Source: Pseudomonas nitroreducens (GTDB lineage Bacteria; Pseudomonadota; Gammaproteobacteria; Pseudomonadales; Pseudomonadaceae). From it: 64,000 bases of DNA. Shown here in pieces: positions 53,104 through 61,956 of this stretch. Numbering within the stretch: the first letter of the stretch is position 1; each line of letters begins with the position of its first letter. The DNA lies in assembly GCF_014204515.1 (NCBI RefSeq), contig NZ_JACHLI010000036.1, positions 1 to 64,000 of the forward strand, in the 5' to 3' direction. Under the pieces are notes generated by a model that saw only the letters and a program-made list of their open reading frames with translations, was not told the origin of the DNA and searched no databases. Position numbers and translations under genes: made by a program.

Positions 53104-53310
53104 GTCCTTTTCCTCGATATTGCTGATGATGTTCACCGGCCTGGGTAGATTTGGAGCCATTCGCTGGCGCGCCGGCAGGTGAACTCGCACTCGGTTCTAG
53201 CTGTGACGCGACGGCCAGCCTCAGCTGCACCCAGCCGGGCTTGAGGCCACGGAATTAGTGACCTCTCCTTCTGGCCAACCTCCTCAGGTGCCACTTGATG
53301 CGCAGTGCTG

Positions 53311-54000
53311 CTAGCTGGCCTTTTTCAGCTTATTGGCCTTACGCATTTTCTTTCGGAAGTCTCGGTTGCGCTGGCGCTGCTGATCCTTCTGCTCCTCGAT
53401 GGCGTCCTTGTTGTCCTCAAGATACTGAGCCCTTCGCTCCTTCTGTGAGGCCTTCGCCTTCTCGGCGTAGACGGCGGCAACCTTCTTCTGCTCAGCTTTT
53501 CGATGCTCCAGGAGCTGCTCCTGCTGCTTGGTGAGCGGTCGCTTAGGCACACTTGGCTTCGCCTGTTTCGGTGGCCGCTCGGGCTTCGGTGCCGGCGGCT
53601 CCTTGAGACCTTTGGTTGCGGTGTACTTGGACTTTGAGACCCCGGATTTCTTGCCCGGCGGCTCGTAGGCGACGCCCAAAGACGCCCACTGCTCGGCTAC
53701 GAGATCATCCTGGTCACCGTAGCGTTCTTCCCAGCGCGCCTTGTTCACGTGAACAGCGATAGAACCGTTCTTTTCGTTCTGGTGATGTGCCTCGCACAAG
53801 GGCAGAACATACATGTGACAGTGGAGTCTTGTTCGGCCATGGACGTGGTGAATGCTCACCCAGTTGTTGTAGTGGCCGTCAGCGCGGCAGGAAATACAGC
53901 CCAGCTGGGCAATACGGTCGTGCAGTATTTTCTCTGCAGCCGATACGGGACGCTCGCTCACGATTTCATTCCTGAAGCGGAAATAGGTATGCCGAGACAC
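53311..54000 (-). CDS. Ref-like HNH nuclease
   Basis: This 229-residue protein has an N-terminal HNH region like phage P1 Ref (recombination enhancement function): CISC at about 35-38, SIHHVHG at 49-55 and LPLCEAHHQ at 67-75. P1 Ref makes cuts in DNA at RecA-bound D-loops. The C-terminal half is a Lys/Arg/Gln-rich coiled region that may bind DNA. No partner lies next to it, and it is divergent from the Wadjet-like operon. Confidence 0.75.
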   Translation of the reverse strand: MSRHTYFRFRNEIVSERPVSAAEKILHDRIAQLGCISCRADGHYNNWVSIHHVHGRTRLHCHMYVLPLCEAHHQNEKNGSIAVHVNKARWEERYGDQDDLVAEQWASLGVAYEPPGKKSGVSKSKYTATKGLKEPPAPKPERPPKQAKPSVPKRPLTKQQEQLLEHRKAEQKKVAAVYAEKAKASQKERRAQYLEDNKDAIEEQKDQQRQRNRDFRKKMRKANKLKKAS

Positions 54001-54260
54001 TCGCCTTCCTAAGGGCGGTCTCAGTTGTAGGCCGACAGCAGAGCTGCCGGGCTTGTGGCGATGTTAGGAGATACAGCACTTGGTGTCGACGCCGGTTTCG
54101 CCGGAAATTGCAGAGTGTCTGCCCGCCCCCCTTCGCCTGTTCCTCCGACTACTCCTGTTTCGAGGCACTATGGTGGCAAATGGCTGAACCTGATTCCCAG
54201 TCGTGATAGCCTCTGGCACCAGACTTAGACAGTTTCGAACCATCCATCTAGGACAGAGTG

Positions 54261-57200
54261 ATGATCGAAGAAGAACAAGCTCAACCTCTCGGCCTTCCTT
54301 TCGCTGAAGAAGATCTTCCAGAATCCGCTGATCCTGTCGAAGAGCCATTGGCCGGCAGTGAACTGGAAATGCCCTCCGGTGAACTGTTCAAGCTCCTGAA
54401 CATCCACCTGATCGACTCTCTGTCGCGCGGGCGCGTCCAGACGATGGCTATCGATGGGGGCACCGCGCTCACCGGCCGCAACGGGAAAGGCAAGACGTCG
54501 CTGCTCTCTCTTGCGTTGCTCTTCATCGGTGTCGAGCCAACCTACCTGGTGTCCCGAGGAAAGGACTCTTTCATCGAGTTCTACCTTCCTAACCCGACGT
54601 CGTACATCGCCTACGAGTACCAGCGCCCGAACGGTGAGCTTCGCATGGTGGTGGCCTACGGCAATACCACCAGCGACAAGGTGCACTTCCGGTTCGTGAA
54701 GCATGGGTTTCTGCGTGAGATGTTCGTCACCGATGACGATCAGTTTGTACTCAACAAAGACTTCCGGCGCCGGCTGAGCGATCTGAAGATCCCCTGTGCT
54801 GACAAGCAGATCACCACCTACCAGGATTACCGGTACATCATTCAGTACTGGCAGCCTGGGCATTATGAGCGGCCCCAGAAGGCAGAGCTGCACGCGCTGT
54901 CGCACGACTACGCCTTCACCACTTACGGCAAGTCGCTGAGGCACCTGGAGAAGCTCACTCGCGGGATGTTTTCGAGGGAGGCGAACTTTGACGTGCTCCG
55001 GCAGGTGGTTGCTGACTGGGTTTTCGACGGGCGTCCAGGCGTTTCAATCCAGCATGAGCGGAAGAAGGTTGAGACTTGGCCCAGGGATTACCGGGCCTAC
55101 AAACAGATCATGGGTATCAAGCCCCTGGTCGAGACTGCTCAAGATGTCCAGCGTCAGATCGACACTGCCTTTGAGGCGATCCGGGAGCTAAAAGAACAGT
55201 TCATCTTCGTCGAGGGGCACCTGACCGAGCTGCTCGGGAAGCATAGGGATGATGAGACCAGGCTGCAGGGGCAACTGGCTGAGAAGTTGGATCAGCACAA
55301 CATTAAGGCCACCGACATACAGGGGCGAATCAAGGGCATCGAGGTCAAAATCGATTCGATTGAATCTGCCCTAAGAGAAATCGGGCTCAAGCGTGAGGAG
55401 TATCAGAAGCAAGACATCCTCAAGAAGCGGACGGAAACCGGCCAGCTTGAGCTATTCCGGACGCAACTCTCCTCTACCCGCAAGCAACTGGATGTCCTTC
55501 AGGGCGAGTTCGAGCACATCAATCAGAAGTACGACCGGCTGATCCTCGACGAGCAAGGCCGGCTCGTGACATTCCAGAAGCAGGCGAATGGCCGAATTCA
55601 GCAACTTGCCGAAGAAGAGCGCCTCGCACTGGTGCCAATCGAGATCGAGGTCGAGTCAGATGTCGAGACCTACCAGGAGACCGTTCAGCCAGAGCTTCAG
55701 CGGCTTGCCGACCTGATCAACAAGCTGAACCAGGACGTAGGCGCCGCCCTCGCCGGGAAAAATAACCCTCCGGACAACCCTGAACTTGCCGCAGCGGTCG
55801 AAGCGAAGTCCGAAGAGTCTCATGAAGCCGTGAGCAAGGCATTCGAGATCAGAGAGCTGCTCTCTGTTATGGACGCTGAGAAAGTCTCAGGCCAGTCGCA
55901 GTTGGATAAGTACGAGGCCGCAATTGAGGCGGCAGATAAGGCTATCCGGGCGCAGGAATCCGTCCTTTCAGACATCATCCAGGCGCACACGCCGAATCGG
56001 GATACGCTCCTCTTCTTCCTGAGAGAAAGCCGTCCGGAATGGGCCAGGAACATCGCCAAGGTCATCAACCCGGAGTTGCTTCAGCGTACCGATCTGAGTC
56101 CTCAGCAGGCTGAATTGGTCGATTCGTTCTTTGGCGTGGCACTGGATCTTGATCAGCTTGACCCGGCTAAAGAGGCCGACGAGTCCAAGTTGCAGGAGCT
56201 TATTGCTGAGGCGGAGGAAGAACTTGCCGAGCGGAAGCGCCTCAAGGACGTTGCCATTGAGCGTCGGGATACCTTGGTTCTGTCCATGGGCAAGCGTGCT
56301 GAAGAAGCCAGTAGGTTGAGGTCGCAACAGGTTCAGGCCAATTCCAGGTCTCAGACCCTTGGTAGGGAGCTGAATGAGCTCAAGGCCCAACTGGAGAACT
56401 TCAGGCGTGATGCCAGTGTTCGTGCCCACAATCACTGGGCTGATACGGTCGTTGAGTGCAACAAAGCGACGGAGCAGCAGAACAAGTTCAACGGAGAGGT
56501 GGCCGCCAAGGTTGCCGATATCCGAAGTCAGGGTGACGCCAAGCGCACCCGCCTCCGCAACGAGTTCATGCAGAAACGCAACGACCTTCAGCGCAGCATT
56601 GGAGAGCAGGATCTTGCCACTCAGAACGCCATCAAGAAGCTGAAAGACACCCAGACGACCGAGCTCAAAGGAGCCGGAGCTGATGTTGACGTAATCACCA
56701 GGCTCAAAGATGAAGTGGAGACTCTGCAAGGCAGGATCACCGAAATAGAGGGTTGGCAGCAGCTCATTGCCGAGTGGAAGTATTGGCACGACCATGTTGA
56801 GTGCACCGAGCCTGAGCTCCAGAGGGAACTCTCAGAACTAGGTGTTCAGCTTCTCGACACCAAGGCCGAGCTCGGTCGCGTGAACGCGGATTGGGAGCGA
56901 ATCAAGGACGATATCAACCGTGCCATTGTTTCCACGCAAGAGGCTATTCGGACGATCACCGAAGACCTGGGTATAACCACTGGTGTCCTCAAGAATGACC
57001 TTGAGTCGTACAGGCCGACAGACCAGTACCTGCAGTACGACCCCGCCTGGCGTGCTCCGGTACTCCGAAGTGCCCTCGGCACCAAGCTTTCAGAGTCTCG
57101 CAAGCTGCACAAGGAGCTTGAGCACCAGGTCGGGAAGATGGAGCTGGCCTTCTTGAGCATGCCGATGTCGCCGCCTTCCGATTACCTGCAGGATCGCCTG

Positions 57201-58034
57201 GGCATTCTTCGAGACGAAAATGACGGCGACGTGACGCCGCGAATGAAGCTCAGGTTGATCGAAGAATGGTTCTCTGGACACCACGAAGGAAGCCGCTTGA
57301 TTCTGAGCAGTGACGCCTCGAGCATCCATAGCTCGGTGTCGTCTATGCACCGTGAACTGAAGCGCTTCACTGACAAGATCAGTCGTTTCAACTCAGGCCT
57401 GCAGGAACACCTGACTCGTAGCTCCCAGGTGTTCGACAGTATCACCGATCTCCAGGTGTCGCTCTTCTCGGCCGTCGAGGATCTGGATTACTGGCCGACC
57501 ATTTCCAAGATCACCAACGCACGCGATGAGTGGATTGATAACGACAATCTGCCGAGTGAAGAAGCCGTTGCTGAACTGCTTCAGCTCCTCGAAAACTGGG
57601 ATATCAAGACCGGCATCCAGGCCGATTTCAAGGCCCTTGTCAGCATTCGTGGCTCCGTTCGAGAGAACGGAAACGTCCGGCATTTCCGCAACAAGGTGGA
57701 GTTGGAGAACATTTCCTCCAACGGTCTGAGCTACCTGGTGCTCATCTGCTTGTTCCTAGGCTTCCTGTCAAAGGCGCGCGGTAGCGCCCCTGTGCAACTC
57801 ACCTGGTGTCTCGATGAGCTGAAGGCGATTGACGACGAGAACACGATTTCCCTCACTCGCTATCTGTCCCAGAACTTCATCACCCTCTGTACAGCCTTTC
57901 CGGAGCCTGATGCGGAGACGCTCATGCTGTTTGAAAACAAGTACAAGCTCGATGCTGAACGCCGGCTCGTTACCTGTGAGTTGGCGGTGGACGGCGAAGA
58001 TGAAGACCATGAACTTGTCATGGAGGAGAACTGA
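54261..58034 (+). CDS. jetC: Wadjet/Mks SMC-like ATPase (JetC/MksB)
   Basis: This 1257-residue protein has a Walker A GRNGKGKT at 72-79, long coiled coils with a hinge-like break, a signature-like SSNGLS at 1152-1157 and a Walker B LTWCLDE ending at Glu1186. It is the motor of Wadjet, which extrudes DNA loops and leads to cutting of small circular plasmids. The signature reads SSNG where SMC proteins have SSGG. AGGA precedes ATG 54261. It overlaps the jetB start as TGATG. It is the first gene of a six-gene operon; canonical Wadjet starts with jetA. Confidence 0.85.
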   Translation: MIEEEQAQPLGLPFAEEDLPESADPVEEPLAGSELEMPSGELFKLLNIHLIDSLSRGRVQTMAIDGGTALTGRNGKGKTSLLSLALLFIGVEPTYLVSRGKDSFIEFYLPNPTSYIAYEYQRPNGELRMVVAYGNTTSDKVHFRFVKHGFLREMFVTDDDQFVLNKDFRRRLSDLKIPCADKQITTYQDYRYIIQYWQPGHYERPQKAELHALSHDYAFTTYGKSLRHLEKLTRGMFSREANFDVLRQVVADWVFDGRPGVSIQHERKKVETWPRDYRAYKQIMGIKPLVETAQDVQRQIDTAFEAIRELKEQFIFVEGHLTELLGKHRDDETRLQGQLAEKLDQHNIKATDIQGRIKGIEVKIDSIESALREIGLKREEYQKQDILKKRTETGQLELFRTQLSSTRKQLDVLQGEFEHINQKYDRLILDEQGRLVTFQKQANGRIQQLAEEERLALVPIEIEVESDVETYQETVQPELQRLADLINKLNQDVGAALAGKNNPPDNPELAAAVEAKSEESHEAVSKAFEIRELLSVMDAEKVSGQSQLDKYEAAIEAADKAIRAQESVLSDIIQAHTPNRDTLLFFLRESRPEWARNIAKVINPELLQRTDLSPQQAELVDSFFGVALDLDQLDPAKEADESKLQELIAEAEEELAERKRLKDVAIERRDTLVLSMGKRAEEASRLRSQQVQANSRSQTLGRELNELKAQLENFRRDASVRAHNHWADTVVECNKATEQQNKFNGEVAAKVADIRSQGDAKRTRLRNEFMQKRNDLQRSIGEQDLATQNAIKKLKDTQTTELKGAGADVDVITRLKDEVETLQGRITEIEGWQQLIAEWKYWHDHVECTEPELQRELSELGVQLLDTKAELGRVNADWERIKDDINRAIVSTQEAIRTITEDLGITTGVLKNDLESYRPTDQYLQYDPAWRAPVLRSALGTKLSESRKLHKELEHQVGKMELAFLSMPMSPPSDYLQDRLGILRDENDGDVTPRMKLRLIEEWFSGHHEGSRLILSSDASSIHSSVSSMHRELKRFTDKISRFNSGLQEHLTRSSQVFDSITDLQVSLFSAVEDLDYWPTISKITNARDEWIDNDNLPSEEAVAELLQLLENWDIKTGIQADFKALVSIRGSVRENGNVRHFRNKVELENISSNGLSYLVLICLFLGFLSKARGSAPVQLTWCLDELKAIDDENTISLTRYLSQNFITLCTAFPEPDAETLMLFENKYKLDAERRLVTCELAVDGEDEDHELVMEEN

Positions 58035-58675
58035 TGAGTCAATTTGCTCGGGTGGTTACAGGGCTCATCGAGGGCCAGTTCATTTGCCAGGTCACTGACC
58101 GCGAGGGCTTCGATTTCCTCAGGAGCTCGCGTGAAAATGGGGGCATTCTGAATCGCGATGACGTCGATCAGTACCTGCGTCGGATGGGGTTGCGCCTCGC
58201 GAGTACCAGGGATGGCGGCGCATTCTTCGCGGCCTACGCTGACATTGATGGCGAGGGTAAGAAAGCCGCCAAGAAGCGTTTCGCCGAGCTCAAAAACCTC
58301 TACCGGCCGATGACCGCGTTCCTGGAGATGGTAATGCGCCTGACCGGGGACGATGGCTCTGTCTCCGCTGGCGCTAGGCTCGAAGTGAACAGAGTCATGG
58401 GGCGAATCGCCGAGAATGTTGGCCTGCAGGAGCAGCTTCGCCAGACAGCGGCCGACACCGGGATTGTCCCTAAGGATGGCTCAGACCGAGGGCGCCTCAC
58501 CGGCATCGTGAAACGGTTTCGTGATGAGAAGTACCTGGAGCTGATCAATCCGGAAACTGAAACCTACATGTTCACCGGCCGGATTGAGTGGGTGCATGAG
58601 GCCATCGAGTACATCATGCTCCACGAGAAAATCAGTGAGGATGACTCCGACTTCGACAAGAGGACGCAGGCATGA
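58034..58675 (+). CDS. jetB: Wadjet JetB/MksE-like winged-helix subunit
   Basis: This 213-residue protein fits JetB/MksE, a kleisin-interacting winged-helix (kite) subunit, in length, helix content and position. Its N-terminal helices are followed by a winged helix at about 150-200 (LTGIVKRFRDEKYLELINP). GGAGGAG lies just before the ATG, inside jetC. It overlaps the next gene by ATGA. No enzymatic motif is expected. Confidence 0.78.
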   Translation: MSQFARVVTGLIEGQFICQVTDREGFDFLRSSRENGGILNRDDVDQYLRRMGLRLASTRDGGAFFAAYADIDGEGKKAAKKRFAELKNLYRPMTAFLEMVMRLTGDDGSVSAGARLEVNRVMGRIAENVGLQEQLRQTAADTGIVPKDGSDRGRLTGIVKRFRDEKYLELINPETETYMFTGRIEWVHEAIEYIMLHEKISEDDSDFDKRTQA

Positions 58676-59913
58676 GCATCGTCGCGGATTCTGTAACAGA
58701 CTACCTGGAGCAGATTCACAGCAACCGGGCCCTGCTTTCCAGGATGTACTCTGAGGGCTACATCGTTCGCGACGAGGACAACAGTCGTAAGCTCAATCAG
58801 CTTCTCCAGATTCGCGCAATCCGGGTGAACCCTGGCGTCCAGGACACCTATCGGGTCTCCCCAACCCTAGGTCGGCTCTTCGACGAGGTGACCCACAAGT
58901 CCAGGTCATATGGCGTTTCGGCTGACTTCGCTGAGTCGATGGGTGTGATCATCAAACTCATGGACGACTACTCGAATGCTCATTTCGAAGGTCGCGATGA
59001 TGACTGTGACAGCATCATGAGTCAGTACGACTTCGAGCTGTTTTCCATGGCCGATAGCATGAATGAATTCCTCTTGCTGGTGCGTACTGCAGTGGAGAAC
59101 AACTTCGGCAATGTCCGCACCTACAAGGAGAAGGAAAAGCAGAATCAGCACTACCTGGATCAGTTGACTCGCATCAAAGCTGCGCTGGAGTCCTTCGACG
59201 CACCTGCTCTGCTCCACGAGCTGGAAACGCCTGAGCGAGAGCCATTGTTCGACCTCTATGAGCGTCACATTCTCGCGCATACTGCCGGTTGGCGTTCCGC
59301 TAACACGGACATCACCAGCGTACTGCGCGTCTACCTTCACAAACTGAGAGCTATCCAGCCTCGAGCGCGGCGTATTCGGGCTTTTCAGCTGCACCTACGG
59401 CGCAACCCTGCATTCGAGATCCGGGAGCCTGAGGAATACCCAGAGATTCCCGACTGGGCATACCAGCATGAGCCGATGAAGATCCAGCTGGAGGTGGATC
59501 TCGGCCGTGAAGATGTCCGCGACGCCTTGGTCGAGGTGGCTAAGAGCATTGAGTCGACGGTCGCTACGCCGCCAGTTGATCGTACACCTGGCCGCCTGGT
59601 GCGAGAAGAAGCCCCGAAGGCCGCTATCATCAAAGGGTCTCCCCTGGTGGTGGTAACCCAGCGACTCCTCAACGAAGCAGCAAGGACTCAAACGCCAATA
59701 TCAGCAGCCACCTATTTCGCGCGTGCTCCCGAGACGATGGAGTACGACCAGGAATCCTGCATGCTGTGCTTCCTGAACCTTCTGGAGAAGCAAATAAGGG
59801 CCGGCGCTGGCATAGTTCGGAGGCTGCATGTCTCGGAAGTGGCAAAGAACGAATCAGACCGCCTGAGCGGGAATGTGGTGATCGAGGACGTCCACCTGTG
59901 CAAACGAGCCTGA
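58672..59913 (+). CDS. jetA: Wadjet JetA/MksF-like kleisin
   Basis: This 413-residue protein fits the kleisin JetA/MksF in size and form, with helical N-terminal and C-terminal winged-helix ends joined by a charged middle (about 140-260). The kleisin closes the SMC ring. It is third in the operon, after jetB and before jetD, where canonical order places it first. It overlaps jetB by four bases and jetD by 16 bases. Confidence 0.78.
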   Translation: MSIVADSVTDYLEQIHSNRALLSRMYSEGYIVRDEDNSRKLNQLLQIRAIRVNPGVQDTYRVSPTLGRLFDEVTHKSRSYGVSADFAESMGVIIKLMDDYSNAHFEGRDDDCDSIMSQYDFELFSMADSMNEFLLLVRTAVENNFGNVRTYKEKEKQNQHYLDQLTRIKAALESFDAPALLHELETPEREPLFDLYERHILAHTAGWRSANTDITSVLRVYLHKLRAIQPRARRIRAFQLHLRRNPAFEIREPEEYPEIPDWAYQHEPMKIQLEVDLGREDVRDALVEVAKSIESTVATPPVDRTPGRLVREEAPKAAIIKGSPLVVVTQRLLNEAARTQTPISAATYFARAPETMEYDQESCMLCFLNLLEKQIRAGAGIVRRLHVSEVAKNESDRLSGNVVIEDVHLCKRA

Positions 59914-60737
59914 TCAAGCGCCTGACTACCATCTACCAATCGCCCGAGACTGACTTCAGGCCCAGCGCTCAGCTGAATGCCTTCTTGGAGGAGTTCGGTC
60001 TTGGTCAGCGTGTCGGTTCGCTTTGGCGTATCGCGCCGGCCGACAAGCAGCGCATCGCGGTCATTCTTCGGAATGAAGCGAAGGTAGACCCGGCCGCAGG
60101 CCTGACCGACTGGAATGAACTGCCACGGCATAAGGCTCTTGAGCACGGTGGGGATGAGAAACACAGCCGCAAGCGCCTCCGTGCAGGAAGGGTTGCGATC
60201 AAATCCCTGCCAGGGCGTCCTCTGCTTCTTGGCGCCGGCCGGATCACGCTGCCACCAGGTGGCTGCCTCGATCAGGACTGGAGCTATGTCGCTCAGCATT
60301 CTCATCATGAGGAGGTGCTGTTGATCGAGAACTGGGAGAGCTTCGAGCTGGCGCATGAAACCCCGTTTCTGACCGACCTCCCAGGCAATCCTCTCGTGGT
60401 GTTCCGAGGCGCGCCGGCCAGTTACAAGACCAATGCCTCCTACGACCTTCTTCGGGCCCTGGGGAAACCTGTGCTGGCTTTCACCGACTACGACCCAGAG
60501 GGGATCTCAATCGCGGCTTCCCTACCCCATTTCAGCCGGTATCTGGCGCCCTCGACCGAGATTCTTGAAAAGCTCATGAACCAGATCGCGACTGAAGATC
60601 GCTACAGGAAGCAGATCACCCAAAAGCCTGCGATGCTCCAGGCCCTAACCGACCCTGAAATGCAGCGTGTTTTTGCAGTTATTCAGCGAGCAGGTAAGGC
60701 GCTTCCTCAAGAGAAACTGATTGGGCTGAAGATATGA
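59898..60737 (+). CDS. jetD: Wadjet JetD/MksG-like Toprim nuclease
   Basis: This 279-residue protein has a Toprim fold with Glu144 in LLIENWE and Asp197-x-Asp199 in AFTDYDPEG. In Wadjet, JetD cleaves plasmid DNA. Typical JetD is about 380 residues, so this one is short and may lack part of the N-terminal arm. The GTG at 59898 is chosen because upstream codons run inside jetA and encode no plausible domain. It overlaps the next gene by ATGA. Confidence 0.82.
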   Translation: MQTSLIKRLTTIYQSPETDFRPSAQLNAFLEEFGLGQRVGSLWRIAPADKQRIAVILRNEAKVDPAAGLTDWNELPRHKALEHGGDEKHSRKRLRAGRVAIKSLPGRPLLLGAGRITLPPGGCLDQDWSYVAQHSHHEEVLLIENWESFELAHETPFLTDLPGNPLVVFRGAPASYKTNASYDLLRALGKPVLAFTDYDPEGISIAASLPHFSRYLAPSTEILEKLMNQIATEDRYRKQITQKPAMLQALTDPEMQRVFAVIQRAGKALPQEKLIGLKI

Positions 60738-61366
60738 TTTTGGATATCACGGACTCTGCCGGTTTCGACATGCCGGCCGGTTACGCCCTCGCGAGGGTTG
60801 ATGTCCGAGTCGATGGACGCCCAGGTTTTATGGTGATGCTCTATGAGGTCGAAAGCCGCAACGTGGTCTTCCGGTGCAATGCAGCCATCATTGGAAAACC
60901 AGGCGAAGATGGCCGGCCGCCAATCCTGACCTCGTACAGCCGCTCCCCTTACCCGCAGCATGAACAGATCCGCAAGGGTATGCATTTCAAGCTGCAGACC
61001 GGATACATCCTTCCGCGATACGACATGGTACTCACCGGTAGGAACTGCAATGTTTTAGGAGGCGATCCTTTTCTGTTCGGTATGCAGATCAACGCATTGG
61101 TGGGCAGTGAGGTGCACTTTGCGATATGGAAGGCTCACGCTGGAGACCTTGTTCATGTGTCCAAGGATCGGCTCCTTGCCTGGTACAAAACCTTCTGGGA
61201 ACCCAATAGTTTCTGCTCACTCGTAGCATTCGCCTCTTCAGCGCCCATCGACCCTTGGCTTCACTGGCGGGTAGACTTCGAAGCAGTCGCAAACCTCAAT
61301 CCAGACCCACTGCCTCGTGGTATCTCGGAGCCCTTCACTCTAGATCGGATGCTGGAATCTCTATGA
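60734..61366 (+). CDS. operon gene of unknown function
   Basis: This 210-residue protein is fifth in the Wadjet-like operon, overlapping jetD and the GIY-YIG gene by four bases each (ATGA). It is strand-rich with many aromatic residues and no recognised motif. It is not part of known Wadjet types, so it may be an accessory regulator, inhibitor or target-sensing subunit. Confidence 0.7.
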   Translation: MILDITDSAGFDMPAGYALARVDVRVDGRPGFMVMLYEVESRNVVFRCNAAIIGKPGEDGRPPILTSYSRSPYPQHEQIRKGMHFKLQTGYILPRYDMVLTGRNCNVLGGDPFLFGMQINALVGSEVHFAIWKAHAGDLVHVSKDRLLAWYKTFWEPNSFCSLVAFASSAPIDPWLHWRVDFEAVANLNPDPLPRGISEPFTLDRMLESL

Positions 61367-61848
61367 GCCTCGAAAACAATCATGTAGACCAGCTGATAGA
61401 GCTTGGCTTTTCCTACTGCGGGCCAATCTGCATCAGTGAGGACGACATCCAGTTCAAGCCTGAAACTCCAACTGGCAACTACAAAGGTGAGCAGGTCTAT
61501 GCCTGGGTAGAGAGAATCGAAGATAGGTCTAAGGTTGTGTATGTTGGCCGGTGCGGAGGTGGAGTTAAAAGCCGATTCAACACGCATCGCGGTGGATTTA
61601 AGGACGGCTACTTCACGACCGGGACTGCCAAGGGGCAAGAATCAGGACGAAAGCTGGCAGGGTATTTCCGAAATGGACAGCGTAACGGGCGCAAATACTC
61701 GATTTACGCCAGAGCTTCTGATGTTGCCAATGTGTTCGGACAGCCTGTAAGCCTATCTCATGCTGAAGAGCGGGTGCTTATCGAGCGATTCCAGTCGCCC
61801 TGGAACTCAGAGATAGAGAGGAAAATGAAGCTCCAAGCAAAGCGGTGA
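61363..61848 (+). CDS. GIY-YIG-like nuclease in the Wadjet operon
   Basis: This 161-residue protein has GIY-YIG landmarks: VYAWV at 45-49 for GIY, YVG at 60-62 for YIG, Arg71 and His75 in the next helix, and Glu136 with Asn148 in the C-terminal LSHAEERVLI and SPWN segments. These enzymes cut DNA or RNA. It is the last gene of the operon, starting inside the gene before it. Its presence with JetD would give the operon two nucleases. Confidence 0.75.
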   Translation: MSLENNHVDQLIELGFSYCGPICISEDDIQFKPETPTGNYKGEQVYAWVERIEDRSKVVYVGRCGGGVKSRFNTHRGGFKDGYFTTGTAKGQESGRKLAGYFRNGQRNGRKYSIYARASDVANVFGQPVSLSHAEERVLIERFQSPWNSEIERKMKLQAKR

Positions 61849-61956
61849 GCACGACATTTCGGCCCTGATTGGCCTGGTGTGGGACGCCCAGCGCACTGCC
61901 ATGATACGGCCGACTCAGGGCGTCTGGTAAGTGGGGGGCAGCGCTACACCCCACCC

